The notes: generated by a model not told the origin, from the letters alone. Shown: positions 53,551 through 62,702, counted from the stretch's first letter. The stretch: DNA of 64,000 bases from 43-108 sp001915545 (GCA_902491215.1 CABUGV010000001.1:124001-188000); one strand, 5' to 3'. A program made the numbers and translations.

Positions 53551-54267
53551 TTACTGGAGTCTGAACACTACAGGGAGGACGTATTTAACACGTACAGCCT
53601 TACCTCTCTGACGTCCAGGAGACCACTTAGGCATCGACTTGACAACTCGTACAGCCTCGTTGTCAAGTGAAGCATCTACACCTTTCAAAACGTGTACGTC
53701 AACGATTGAACCGTCTTTGTTTACGACGAAATCAAGCATTACACGTCCCTGAATACCATTATCCTGAGCAACAGACGGGTATCTGATATTCTCACTCAAG
53801 AATTTCATCAAGGCCTTCATACCTCCAGGGAACTCAGGCATCTGTTCTACAACCTGGAACACTTCTCCTTCGTCTGATGCTTCTGCAGTAACAACCGGAC
53901 CAGGAGCTACAGGACCCGAAACCGGAGCTACAGGACCCGAGATGGCTTCTGTTGTGGCTTCTGATGATTCGATTGTCTCATCTGCGATTTCTTCGTCATT
54001 TTCAACGATGTTCAGAATTTCAGGAACCTCAGGAGCTTCTGCAGGAGGTGGAGCTGCCGCTTGGAAAATAGGTTGAGTGATAGGTATCACTTCCTCTTCC
54101 ATTGGGGCGGCTGAAGCCGCATACACTACAGGCTCTGTCTCGATGTATTCGCGCTCGGTCCATTCGAACGCCACAAAGAGCATGGCCAAAGCCAAGATGT
54201 AGCCGATGAGAAGCCCTGTTCCTTTCTGCCCCTCAAGGTCTGCTTTCTTTGATTTTTTGATTTCCAT
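53551..54267 (-). CDS. TonB-family energy transducer
   Basis: A 238-residue inner-membrane-anchored protein that delivers ExbBD energy to outer-membrane receptors. One N-terminal helix (GLLIGYILALAMLFVAFEW) is followed by a Pro/Glu-rich spacer (about 40-130; EVPEILNIVENDEEI, ATTEAISGPVAPVSGPVAPG, which contains an imperfect SGPVAP repeat) that spans the periplasm. The C-terminal TonB_C domain (FPGGMKALMKFLSENIRYPSVAQDNGIQGRVMLDFVVNKDGSIVDVHVLKG...MPKWSPGRQRGKAVRVKYVLPVVF) is complete. It is not in the ExbBD operon. A minus-strand TACTTTTG element lies at 54303-54310. Confidence 0.93.
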   Translation of the reverse strand: MEIKKSKKADLEGQKGTGLLIGYILALAMLFVAFEWTEREYIETEPVVYAASAAPMEEEVIPITQPIFQAAAPPPAEAPEVPEILNIVENDEEIADETIESSEATTEAISGPVAPVSGPVAPGPVVTAEASDEGEVFQVVEQMPEFPGGMKALMKFLSENIRYPSVAQDNGIQGRVMLDFVVNKDGSIVDVHVLKGVDASLDNEAVRVVKSMPKWSPGRQRGKAVRVKYVLPVVFRLQ

Positions 54268-54460
54268 ATATTACACTTTTTAATGTTTCTCACGATTTGA
54301 GGCAAAAGTAACACTTTTTTCTTTATATCGTATTCTTATCAATACTTTTTTTTGACTTGCCGGTTGCATTTTTTCAGTAAGAATACGATATACGGCAAGC
54401 ATGCAGCAGACAAGTGACGCCGTACCCGACAGCTTCTGCATCTACACACAACTCACAACT
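54268..54460. other. Intergenic stretch upstream of array C
   Basis: Contains the minus-strand TonB promoter element (54303-54310) and AT-rich sequence with the pair GAATACGATAT and ATATCGTATTC (near 54325-54385), an inverted repeat. No gene is supported. Confidence 0.5.
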
Positions 54461-54526
54461 GCGAGCGCCCGCGGCTTCATCCGCGAGGGCACGCAGACGT
54501 CTCTGCGAGCCCTCAGAATATTAAAG
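54461..54526 (+). repeat. Array C: GC-rich 10-bp cores at 22-bp spacing
   Basis: Three cores start at 54462 (CGAGCGCCCG), 54484 (CGAGGGCACG) and 54506 (CGAGCCCTCA), exactly 22 bases apart. Unlike arrays A and B, its first two spacers are also GC-rich. It lies about 70 bases before the porQ promoter, between the divergent TonB gene and porQ. Confidence 0.75.
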
Positions 54527-54596
54527 ACAGCATGCCGACATACCAAAAACAGCTTTCTTTACGTTAGCATTAATAAGCCACAATATGTAAAAGAGG

Positions 54597-54627
54597 TTGG
54601 CAGAAAGCTATAAATGAATTATATTTG
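54597..54627 (+). promoter_or_regulatory. Promoter of porQ
   Basis: TATATTTG at 54620-54627 matches the -7 consensus; TTGG/GTTG at 54596-54600 is a 3-of-4 match at the -33 position. Confidence 0.55.
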
Positions 54628-54726
54628 CGCTGGAAGAACGGGCAATGCTGAAACAGGAAGGCGGTGCACGATCTGACAAAAAGTGCAGAACAAAACTTAC
54701 ACCTGCAAGAAATGATAATCAAATGT

Positions 54727-55704
54727 ATGAAAAGAATCATTGCTGTCTTAACATTATTATATATATTCACAGAGTCTGATGCACAAGAAGGCAGCAGCGC
54801 CTATTCATTCCTGGACATTCCGGTATCTGCGCATTCCGCGGCACTGGGCGGCAACAACGTGTCTATAATAGAGGACGACATCACATTGATGTACACAAAC
54901 CCGGCCGCTCTTGCAAACGTATCGGACAAGACGCTGAATCTTAACTTCACCTCTTATTTTTCCGGCACATCAAAACTCAGCGCTGCCTTTGCCAAAGTTT
55001 CAGGCGAAAGAGGTACATGGGCGGCCGCCGCAGAATATCTCAACTACGGAAGTATGACGGAGACAAATGAATCGCACGAGGAGCTGGGAAAAATTTCCGC
55101 AAAAGATTTCGGACTTATGGGAGGCTATTGCTACAGCTTCAGCGACAAATGGGTCGGTGCAGCAATAGGTAAAGCCCTATTCTCAAACTACGGAAACTAT
55201 TCATCGATAGGTCTTGGGGTTGATCTAGGCGTTAACTACTTTGATGAAGCAAACGGGCTTTCGCTAGGTCTCGTTGCAAGAAATCTTGGAGGTCAGGTCA
55301 AAGCTTTTGAAGACAAATACGAGGCTATGCCTTTCAACCTGGTATTCGGTATAAGCAAAGATCTCAACAAGGCACCAATAAGAATATCGCTCACACTATC
55401 GGATCTCACACATTGGAGCAACGAATATTATTCGAGCTACACTGGCGAAGACTTAAGTTTCGGGAAAATACTGATGAACCATGTTGCTCTCGGTGTGGAT
55501 ATATTCCCGACAAAAACTACATGGGTGGCTGTAGGATACAACTTCAGAAGGGCATACGAAATGAAAGTCAACGACAGCAGCCACTGGGCTGGTTTCTCCA
55601 TCGGAGGTGGAATTTCCATCAAAAGATTCAAAATCGGCATAGCATACGGCAAATACCATGTAGCCTCATCTTCGATTTTGGCGAATGCATCCTTCAGTCT
55701 TTAA
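54727..55704 (+). CDS. porQ: Type IX secretion protein PorQ
   Basis: About 325 residues from ATG 54727 (MKRIIAVLTLLYIFTESDAQ), a signal peptide; the upstream Met at 54712 is less likely. The mature part resembles the PorQ/PorV-like beta-barrel family: SAYSFLDIPVSAHSAALGGNNVSIIEDDITLMYTNPAALA at the start and repeated strand-turn pairs up to an aromatic C-terminus (ANASFSL). PorQ is needed for T9SS cargo attachment in P. gingivalis. The PorE-like gene (41550) and the cargo (5268) support a working T9SS. Downstream cmk, ispH and pfkA follow within 31, 21 and about 150 bases. Confidence 0.88.
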   Translation: MKRIIAVLTLLYIFTESDAQEGSSAYSFLDIPVSAHSAALGGNNVSIIEDDITLMYTNPAALANVSDKTLNLNFTSYFSGTSKLSAAFAKVSGERGTWAAAAEYLNYGSMTETNESHEELGKISAKDFGLMGGYCYSFSDKWVGAAIGKALFSNYGNYSSIGLGVDLGVNYFDEANGLSLGLVARNLGGQVKAFEDKYEAMPFNLVFGISKDLNKAPIRISLTLSDLTHWSNEYYSSYTGEDLSFGKILMNHVALGVDIFPTKTTWVAVGYNFRRAYEMKVNDSSHWAGFSIGGGISIKRFKIGIAYGKYHVASSSILANASFSL

Positions 55705-55735
55705 GCAAACTAGAACAAAATAAAGATATAACAAG

Positions 55736-56428
55736 ATGAAAAAAATAACTATAGCAATAGACGGATTCTCATCATGCGGAAAAAGCACGATGGCAAAAGA
55801 CCTGGCAAGAAGTATCGGATACATATATATTGACAGCGGGGCCATGTACAGAGCCGTAACATTGTATGCCATCGAAAACGGCATGTTTGCCGGCGACGTT
55901 CTGGATGAGCAGAAGCTCAAAGACAAAATCGGAAACGTTACCGTATCATTCAAAATGGATGAAAACAAACATGTACCGGTGACATGCCTGAACGGAACAG
56001 AAGTAGAAGACAAAATACGCGGGATGGAAGTCTCCAGCAAAGTCAGCTACATCGCAGCATTGGATTTCGTAAGGAGTTTCCTCACTGCACAACAGCAGGA
56101 AATGGGAAAAGAAAAAGGTATCGTGATGGACGGACGCGACATCGGCACAACCGTTTTCCCTGATGCTGAACTCAAGATATTCGTCACTGCATCACCAGAA
56201 ATAAGGGCAAAACGCAGATTTGACGAGCTGAAGGCAAAGGGAGTTGAAGACGTCAATCTTGAAGACATACTCAAAAACGTTGAAGAACGTGACAGAATAG
56301 ACCAGAACAGAAAAGTAAGTCCTCTGAAACAGGCGGAAGACGCACTTGTCCTGGACAACAGCAACATGACAATTGAAGAGCAGAAAGCGTGGTTGCTGGA
56401 ACGTTTCAAGGAAAGGACTGAATGCTGA
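55736..56428 (+). CDS. cmk: Cytidylate kinase
   Basis: A 230-residue enzyme phosphorylating CMP and dCMP. The P-loop GFSSCGKST is at residues 10-18. YIYIDSGAMYRAVTLYA, VMDGRDIGTTVFPDAELKIFVTASPEIRAKRRF and RDRIDQNRKVSPLKQAEDALVLDNSNM are conserved Cmk blocks. It is distinct from the Cytidylate_kin2-type protein at 20425. It follows porQ in one direction and precedes ispH by 21 bases. Confidence 0.96.
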   Translation: MKKITIAIDGFSSCGKSTMAKDLARSIGYIYIDSGAMYRAVTLYAIENGMFAGDVLDEQKLKDKIGNVTVSFKMDENKHVPVTCLNGTEVEDKIRGMEVSSKVSYIAALDFVRSFLTAQQQEMGKEKGIVMDGRDIGTTVFPDAELKIFVTASPEIRAKRRFDELKAKGVEDVNLEDILKNVEERDRIDQNRKVSPLKQAEDALVLDNSNMTIEEQKAWLLERFKERTEC

Positions 56429-56449
56429 AAGAATAAAAAACATAGAACA

Positions 56450-57319
56450 GTGCTCAAAATAGAAATAGACAGCGGTTCCGGATTTTGCTTCGGAGTTACA
56501 ACCGCAATACAAAAAGCAGAAGAGGAACTGGCAAGCAGCTCCTCTCTGTATTGTCTTGGCGACATAGTACATAATGGTAAAGAGTGTGAGCGTCTGAAAC
56601 AGATGGGGCTAGTCACCGTTGACCATAAGGATTTGGATACTCTAAACGACTGCAAGCTTCTACTGCGTGCACACGGCGAACCACCATCAACATACGAAAA
56701 AGCGTCCGAAAGGAATATTCAAATAATCGATGCTACGTGTCCCGTAGTTCTGAATCTGCAAAAACGCATAAAGAAAGACTATGACTGTGGAGACAACAGA
56801 CAGATAGTCATATACGGCAAGAACGGACACGCTGAAGTTGTAGGACTCGTAGGACAGACCAACGGTACTGCAATTGTAATTGAGAATCTGGATGATGCAA
56901 AGAAGCTTGACTTCAACAGGGACATAAACCTTTATTCACAAACGACAAAGTCGCTTGAAGGATTTGGCGAAATTGTAAGCTACATCAGCAAAAGCATGAT
57001 TGGCGATGCAAAATTCAATTACTTCGACACAATATGCAGACAGGTTGCAAACAGAATGCCTAACATAAAGGCATTTGCCGAAAGGCACGATCTGATTCTG
57101 TTCGTTTGCGGCAAGAAAAGTTCAAACGGCAAAGTATTGTTCAACGAATGCAAGAAGGTCAACCCGCAATCATATATGGTAGACAATCCGGAAGACATAG
57201 ACTACAGCTGGTTCGAAGGCATAGAATCTGTGGGAATCTGCGGTGCCACCTCCACTCCTAAATGGCTGATGGAGGAATGCAAGGATGCTATAACACGCCA
57301 CTTCGAGCAGAAAGGCTGA
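56450..57319 (+). CDS. ispH: 4-hydroxy-3-methylbut-2-enyl diphosphate reductase
   Basis: A 289-residue iron-sulfur enzyme, the last step of the MEP isoprenoid pathway. The three Cys that ligate the cluster are C13 (GFCFGV), C97 (DATCPVV) and C264 (GICGATSTP). HG motifs (VHNGKE, RAHGEPP) and the conserved Glu in GHAEVVG are present. A GTG at 56450 is taken as the start since the family begins just before the GFCFGV loop; no nearer ATG exists. The presence of ispH shows the MEP route, feeding the polyprenyl synthase at 52450. Confidence 0.95.
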   Translation: MLKIEIDSGSGFCFGVTTAIQKAEEELASSSSLYCLGDIVHNGKECERLKQMGLVTVDHKDLDTLNDCKLLLRAHGEPPSTYEKASERNIQIIDATCPVVLNLQKRIKKDYDCGDNRQIVIYGKNGHAEVVGLVGQTNGTAIVIENLDDAKKLDFNRDINLYSQTTKSLEGFGEIVSYISKSMIGDAKFNYFDTICRQVANRMPNIKAFAERHDLILFVCGKKSSNGKVLFNECKKVNPQSYMVDNPEDIDYSWFEGIESVGICGATSTPKWLMEECKDAITRHFEQKG

Positions 57320-57383
57320 AGGACATATTTCTTATATGGACGCAAGAAATATGCTCAAAAATATCGAAATTGAAAGTTTTTAT

Positions 57384-57391
57384 TAACTTTG
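57384..57391 (+). promoter_or_regulatory. -7 element for the pfkA-like gene
   Basis: TAACTTTG, about 80 bases before the ATG at 57472; the -33 TTTG is not clear. Confidence 0.45.
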
Positions 57392-57471
57392 CAGTTAGAA
57401 TCATCGGTCGCAGAATTGCGGTCTGGATCAGACACAGAACAAATTTAAGGTAAATAAGATTACACAATATT

Positions 57472-58452
57472 ATGGTGGCTATTAAATGTATAGGAATTAT
57501 CACTTCAGGAGATGACGCACCAGGAATGAACAGCGCCATCAGATCGGTAACACGTTCTGCCATCTACAATGGACTTAAGGTAAAAGCTATCTACCGCGGC
57601 TACAAGGGACTTATAGATGGAGAAATTGTGGAATTTCAGACACAGAATGTAAGCAACATAATACAGCAGGGAGGCACAATTCTGAAATCATCAGAAAGCA
57701 AGGACTTCATGACTCAGGAAGGAAGAAAGAAGGCCTACGAGAACATGATGAAGGAGGAGATTGATGCACTCGTAGTAATCGGAGGAGACGGCTCACTCAG
57801 CGGTGCCAGAATATTCGCACAAGAATATGATGTGCCTTGCATCGGTATTCCTGCAACGATAGACAACAACCTCTGCGGAACAGACACTACAATCGGCTAC
57901 GACACGGCATTAAACACTATAATGCAGTCGGTAGACAAGATACGCGACACCGCAACATCTCACGAAAGACTTTTCTTTGTTGAAGTTGTTGGTGACGATG
58001 CAGGCTTCCTTGCACTCAACGGAGCAATAGCTTCAGGATGCGAAGCTGCTATTATTCCTTCCATAGAAATAGAGGAACACATGCTGACACAGTTCATTCA
58101 GAACGGTTTCAAGAAGAAAAAAAGCAGCAGTATCGTGCTCGTCGCCGCAAACAAGCAGATCGGTGGAGCCATGCACTACGCAGATATGGTCAAGACACAA
58201 TATCCGGAACTCGATGTAAGAATATCAATCCTTGGACATCTGCAGCGAGGCGGACACCCTACAGCACACGACAGAATCATAGCCAGCCGAATGGGTGCGG
58301 CCAGCATACAGGCAATAATGAAAGGATTGAGAAACGTCATGGTGGGTATCGACAATGAAGAAATCGTATATGTGCCGTTCTCTAGAGCCATAAGAAACAA
58401 TAAGCCTATAGACAGAAAGCTTTACGAGATATTGAACAACATATCTATCTGA
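57472..58452 (+). CDS. pfkA: Phosphofructokinase-family protein with altered active site
   Basis: A 326-residue protein with the full PfkA fold and the ATP-type GGDGSLSGA loop (104-112), but several active-site positions differ from E. coli PfkA as I recall its sequence. TSGGD is TSGDD (D14). The Arg of SARFPEF is Glu (E75). The second Asp of TIDND is Asn (N133). The Arg of VMGR is Asp (D175). The Glu of IVAITE is Ala (A226). The first Asp (TID, D131) and the Arg in LGHLQRGG are kept. The removed residues bind ATP phosphate or fructose-6-phosphate, so ordinary phosphofructokinase activity is doubtful. It could be a regulatory or different-substrate paralogue. It ends the porQ-cmk-ispH neighbourhood. 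Confidence 0.82.
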   Translation: MVAIKCIGIITSGDDAPGMNSAIRSVTRSAIYNGLKVKAIYRGYKGLIDGEIVEFQTQNVSNIIQQGGTILKSSESKDFMTQEGRKKAYENMMKEEIDALVVIGGDGSLSGARIFAQEYDVPCIGIPATIDNNLCGTDTTIGYDTALNTIMQSVDKIRDTATSHERLFFVEVVGDDAGFLALNGAIASGCEAAIIPSIEIEEHMLTQFIQNGFKKKKSSSIVLVAANKQIGGAMHYADMVKTQYPELDVRISILGHLQRGGHPTAHDRIIASRMGAASIQAIMKGLRNVMVGIDNEEIVYVPFSRAIRNNKPIDRKLYEILNNISI

Positions 58453-58491
58453 TTCGATTTTGCTCAAGCTAGACTAAAGAATAAAACAAAG

Positions 58492-58545
58492 CCCGGCAGA
58501 AAGACTGAAGTATTAAACTTACAGACCTTTCTGCCGGGATTTTCT
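58492..58545. terminator. Bidirectional terminator between pfkA and meaB
   Basis: A 12-bp perfect stem (CCCGGCAGAAAG and its complement) with a 23-base loop, followed by a T-rich stretch (ATTTTCT). Confidence 0.82.
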
Positions 58546-58604
58546 ATATTTTATATATTCCTTGCACTTACTTACCAGCAAGGAACACATTCAGCATTCT
58601 ACTC

Positions 58605-59717
58605 TCACTGCTTCTGACGACCGATGTTTTCATAATATGCATCGAGAAGATTCTTTGCTGCAACAAAAGACGTTACACGTCCTTCAAGAACATCGTCGGA
58701 AACCTTTGTCAACAAAGATTTGACAACTGGATTGAAATAGAAATCATCTCGCAAGTGTTCATTGATGGTTTCGTACATCCAATATTTGGACTGTTCATTG
58801 CGACGATGCATAAAATATCCGCTTTCCTTTACTTCTTTTATATAAGAATAGATGGTATCCCAGATTTCTTCAATGCCAAGTCCGTAGAAGCCCGAATAGC
58901 ATAATACCTTAGGCAAGACTCCACTCTCTGGCTTTGGGAACAATCTCAAGGCATTTCTGTAATGACTCGCTGCCATGTGAGCTTTGTCCACGTTATTGCC
59001 GTCAGCCTTGTTTATAACAATACCGTCTGCAATTTCCATTATACCTCGCTTGATACCTTGAAGTTCATCACCTGTACCGGCAAGCTGTATGAGAAGGAAG
59101 AAATCAACCATTGAATGGCAAGCCGTTTCGCTCTGTCCAACACCAACTGTTTCAACAAAGATTTTATCGTAACCGGCAGCCTCGCAGAGAATGATAGTTT
59201 CACGGGTCTTGCGTGCAACACCGCCAAGGGATCCCGCAGTAGGACTAGGTCGGATAAAAGAATCCGGATGAACGGCAAGTTTCTCCATTCTTGTCTTGTC
59301 GCCCAAAATACTGCCTTTAGTCTTCTCACTGCTAGGGTCTATGGCAAGCACAGCCAAACGCCCACCGTATTTTTCAAGCACGTGTATGCCGAAAGCATCT
59401 ATAGAAGTACTTTTTCCTGCTCCAGGAACACCGCTTATACCCACTCTTATCGAGTTTCCTGAATAAGGAAGACACTTTTCAATTACTTCCTGCGCTATTG
59501 CCTGATGCTCCGGCAAAAGACTTTCAACTAGAGTTACAGCCTGACTTAACACAGACACATTACCTTTAAGAATGCCTTCTACATATTCTCCGGATGTGAG
59601 AAGATGACGTTTCTTCCTCTTATTCAATTTCAAATACGGACTGACAATTGACTGATTGGAAACTCCTGCATTTACAGACAAACTCTGGAATTCACTGCTG
59701 TTCTCTGGATGCTCCAT
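58605..59717 (-). CDS. meaB: Methylmalonyl-CoA mutase-associated GTPase MeaB
   Basis: A 370-residue G3E-type P-loop GTPase that protects and reactivates methylmalonyl-CoA mutase and gates cobalamin loading. Walker A is GVPGAGKST (96-104). AVLAIDPSSEKTKGSILGDKTRM and the FVETVGVGQSE switch are conserved, and NKADGNN gives guanine specificity. It lies 31 kb from mutA-mutB. It is 17 bases downstream of the DUF1573 gene and may share its transcript. Confidence 0.96.
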   Translation of the reverse strand: MEHPENSSEFQSLSVNAGVSNQSIVSPYLKLNKRKKRHLLTSGEYVEGILKGNVSVLSQAVTLVESLLPEHQAIAQEVIEKCLPYSGNSIRVGISGVPGAGKSTSIDAFGIHVLEKYGGRLAVLAIDPSSEKTKGSILGDKTRMEKLAVHPDSFIRPSPTAGSLGGVARKTRETIILCEAAGYDKIFVETVGVGQSETACHSMVDFFLLIQLAGTGDELQGIKRGIMEIADGIVINKADGNNVDKAHMAASHYRNALRLFPKPESGVLPKVLCYSGFYGLGIEEIWDTIYSYIKEVKESGYFMHRRNEQSKYWMYETINEHLRDDFYFNPVVKSLLTKVSDDVLEGRVTSFVAAKNLLDAYYENIGRQKQ

Positions 59718-59734
59718 AATAAGTAGTGCTTTAG

Positions 59735-60799
59735 TTATTTTTGGAATTTTACTGTAACAATCTCTTTCGGGTGCTTTGGATCGTTGGTAATGAGAAGCAC
59801 ACGTGGCTGCGACTTCGACTGTCCGAGATATTTAGCCATAAGAGTAACTTTCATCTTGATACTTTCTCCTGGTGCAAGAACTTTTTTCGGCAAGCTTACA
59901 GAAAGAGCATGATTGAACACCTGTATGGCCTGAAGCTGCAGTGTTCCCCTACCCTTATTTGTGATTTCTACGCGACCGCTCACTTTTTTCTTTTTTCCAA
60001 GCTTTCCGAAATCAAGTTCAGTTGATGATATATTGAATTCAGGCCTTGCAATACCTGCTATTTCCTCTGGAAAATCAGGAAGAAGAATAGCAGAAACTGC
60101 AATATCATTATCATCTCCAACTTTATCTCCTGAATATCTGGCAAGATAGATTGTGGTCTGTGTCAAGCCCATATTCATAAGTTTCTTTGAATCGAGCGTA
60201 AGCTTTATTACACCCCTCCTTCCTCTAGCAAGCATCTCAGGCTGTGCTTCAGCTGTTATATAAGGAGGCAAATGCATAAGAGTCGGAGTATAAACATCCT
60301 TACTGTCGTTCACCAATTCGAGATAAGCTGTAACAGTATCTCCAGATACGGCATCAGGAAATTCAATATTGTTTGTATTCAAACATACATCTCCGACACG
60401 ATAAGGATAAAGTTCTTCTATCTCGATGCGGTCACTGGTGGAGACTTCACCTTTCATTCTAAGTACTAGCGGTTCTTGAGACGCATTTGTATAAACATCG
60501 ATAGCCTTATCGAAACGACCGAGCGTCATGGCATCGTAAGTAACCTTTATTTCTCCTTCATCGTTTCTTCTAATAGGCTCGTCAGGCCATTCCGAGACAA
60601 TGCATCCACACATTGCATCGACCTTTTCGATACGTAAAGGCGTACGTTCCTTGTTTTTGAATTTGAATGTTGCTGTTACCGGCTTTTTCCACAGAGTAGT
60701 CCCCACATCAACATTAACACTGTCAAAAACCACTTTCTGCGCTGACACACATACTGCAACAGAAAATGCCAAAGCCACTGTCAAATATTTTTTCAGCAT
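59735..60799 (-). CDS. DUF1573 protein with ASH-like repeats
   Basis: A 354-residue exported protein; signal peptide ends AVCVSAQ (about residue 21). The N-terminal part is the DUF1573 domain (VDVGTTLWKKPVTATFKFKNKERTPLRIEKVDAMCGCIVSEWP), with a CGC that matches the usual DUF1573 pattern. The C-terminal domain (TELDFGKLGKKKKVSGRVEITNKGRGTLQLQAIQVFN...LITNDPKHPKEIVTVKF) is an ASH/immunoglobulin-like repeat. Function is unknown; probably periplasmic. A minus-strand TATATTTG lies at 60832-60839. Confidence 0.88.
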   Translation of the reverse strand: MLKKYLTVALAFSVAVCVSAQKVVFDSVNVDVGTTLWKKPVTATFKFKNKERTPLRIEKVDAMCGCIVSEWPDEPIRRNDEGEIKVTYDAMTLGRFDKAIDVYTNASQEPLVLRMKGEVSTSDRIEIEELYPYRVGDVCLNTNNIEFPDAVSGDTVTAYLELVNDSKDVYTPTLMHLPPYITAEAQPEMLARGRRGVIKLTLDSKKLMNMGLTQTTIYLARYSGDKVGDDNDIAVSAILLPDFPEEIAGIARPEFNISSTELDFGKLGKKKKVSGRVEITNKGRGTLQLQAIQVFNHALSVSLPKKVLAPGESIKMKVTLMAKYLGQSKSQPRVLLITNDPKHPKEIVTVKFQK

Positions 60800-60921
60800 A
60801 TACCTATATTCTTAGTTGTATTTGTTTTCTACAAATATAGCAGAAAAAAGTTGATTTTCACTTTCAAACAAAGCAAAAGCAGGCCGACACTCGTATTAAA
60901 GTTCCTTAAGATATACAATTA

Positions 60922-60945
60922 AGGCCCGCAGTATCCTGCAGGCCT
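60922..60945 (-). terminator. Short GC-rich hairpin after the malic enzyme gene
   Basis: Arms AGGCC and GCAG with one unpaired base on each side pair with CTGC and GGCCT. The minus-strand tail (TTAATTGTAT) is only weakly T-rich. Confidence 0.5.
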
Positions 60946-61002
60946 CAATATCATTGTTTGAATAATATATATTATCGTGTCAAAGCGTCAATGGCATCAG
61001 CA

Positions 61003-62295
61003 TCAATGCGCACTGATTGAATCTGAATATTTCTGCAGCTTTGCTTTATAAGCATCCCAATCAGCTATAGGTTCACGAGCTGCGCCGCTCTCCATTGCTG
61101 CACGCGCAACGGCTGGAGCAACTGTCGTAAGAAGACGCTTGTCGATTGGCTTCGGAATAAAGTAATCACGACCGAACGACATTCCACGCATAGCAGGATA
61201 ATGTTCGCACAACTCATCGTATATAGGCTCCTTTGCAACAGATGCTATTGCATATACAGCAGCCATCTCCATAGCTTCATTCATACATCTCGAACGAGTA
61301 TCAAGCGCAGCTCTGAATATGTAAGGGAAGCAGCTTGCATTGTTTATCTGAACCAAAGAATCGCTTCTTCCTGTAGCCATAAGTACATCCTTGCGTGTAG
61401 CTCTTGCCAGTTCGTAAGAGATTTCCGGATCTGGATTAGCAAGCGCAAACACTATCGGATCTGCATTCATCTTGTTTAGCATTTCAGGTGTAAGAACACC
61501 ACCCTTTGAAAGACCCAAGAAAACATCTGCACCATCTATTGCTTCCTCCAAAGTCTTGCAGTCTGTATCAACTGCAAAATATTCCTTGAATTCATTAAGA
61601 TCCGTACGACTTGTACTTATAACGCCTCGACTGTCAAGCATCATAAGGTTTTCTCTCTTGACACCCAGACGTATAAACATCTTTGAACAAGCAATAGCCG
61701 CAGCACCTGCACCATTTACAACCGCACGTACATCGCCGATGTTTTTGCCAGCTATTTCCAATGCATTTATCAATCCTGCACCCGAAATGATGGCTGTTCC
61801 ATGCTGATCGTCATGCATTATTGGAATATCGAGTTCACGTCTGAGCGTATCTTCTATTTCAAAACACTGCGGAGCCTTGATATCTTCAAGATTAATAGCA
61901 CCGAATGTTGGAGAAATCGCTTTCACAACATTGATGAATTCCTTAGGATCAGAAGCATCAACTTCAATATCAAAAGCATCAACATCCGCAAAATACTTAA
62001 AGAACACAGCCTTTCCTTCCATTACAGGCTTTCCGGCCAGAGCTCCGATATTTCCAAGTCCAAGTACTGCTGTACCATTGGAAATGACCGCTACAAGATT
62101 ACCTCTATTTGTATAACGATATGCGTCATTTGGATTCTTCTGAATGTCCTTGCAAGGTTCGGCCACGCCTGGTGTATAAGCCAAGGCCAAATCATCAAGA
62201 GTTGCACACGGTTTAGTTATGGACAAAGCCACCTTTCCTGGACGTCCTTCTTCATGGTAGCGAAGAGCCTCTTCGCGCAAATTCTTTTTATCCAT
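61003..62295 (-). CDS. maeB: NADP-type malic enzyme, short form
   Basis: A 430-residue enzyme that oxidatively decarboxylates malate to pyruvate, making NADPH or NADH. ALAYTPGVAEPCKDIQKNP, NLVAVISNGTAVLGLGNIGALAGKPVMEGKAVFFK and NLEDIKAPQCFEIE...HDDQHGTAI are the malic-domain hallmarks. The Rossmann fold carries VVNGAGAAAIACSKMF (residues near 190). It lacks the C-terminal phosphotransacetylase domain of the long MaeB form. It helps route carbon between malate and pyruvate in succinate/propionate fermentation. A minus-strand TAACTTTG is at 62325-62332. Confidence 0.95.
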   Translation of the reverse strand: MDKKNLREEALRYHEEGRPGKVALSITKPCATLDDLALAYTPGVAEPCKDIQKNPNDAYRYTNRGNLVAVISNGTAVLGLGNIGALAGKPVMEGKAVFFKYFADVDAFDIEVDASDPKEFINVVKAISPTFGAINLEDIKAPQCFEIEDTLRRELDIPIMHDDQHGTAIISGAGLINALEIAGKNIGDVRAVVNGAGAAAIACSKMFIRLGVKRENLMMLDSRGVISTSRTDLNEFKEYFAVDTDCKTLEEAIDGADVFLGLSKGGVLTPEMLNKMNADPIVFALANPDPEISYELARATRKDVLMATGRSDSLVQINNASCFPYIFRAALDTRSRCMNEAMEMAAVYAIASVAKEPIYDELCEHYPAMRGMSFGRDYFIPKPIDKRLLTTVAPAVARAAMESGAAREPIADWDAYKAKLQKYSDSISAH

Positions 62296-62702
62296 AAAAA
62301 ATCAACAATTTAGTTTGAACTACGCAAAGTTAGCTATAAAAGTTCAGAAAACATTAAAATTGTAAGCATTAATAAGAAAAAAGTGTCAAAATCTAAGCAC
62401 AAAGACACAAAACAATAACCTACCGACATAGAACCTCAAACAGAAGCAACATCTGAAACAAAACTTTAGAAGATACACTACCGACAAACAATAATCATCA
62501 AGCACACTAAAGTCACATAACAATATTCAATAAAAAACATCAAGTTTGCCCCTCTACTTACATATCCAATAGAATTGTAAACATAAAAAAACATCATTTT
62601 TTCGCAAAAAGTCTCTAAATAATTTGCTGGTTCAAATAAAAGCCGTACATTTGCATCGCTTTTGAAAAACAAAGCATCACAACAAAGACAAACGTCTGAA
62701 AT
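62296..62702. other. AT-rich gap holding two promoters
   Basis: Contains the minus-strand malic enzyme -7 element (62325-62332) and the plus-strand tRNA promoter (62623-62653). No gene is supported; a minus-strand ORF of 83 codons near 62478-62729 overlaps the tRNA and is not real. Confidence 0.6.
62623..62653 (+). promoter_or_regulatory. Promoter of the tRNA-Gln pair
   Basis: TTTG (62623-62626), 19 bases, TACATTTG (62646-62653). This is the best match to the Bacteroidetes consensus in the window. Confidence 0.85.

Noticed and set aside
54401..54613. ORF through array C with an Arg-rich product
   Set aside because: The Arg-rich look comes from the GC-rich repeat; the other arrays do not give a matching product in any frame.
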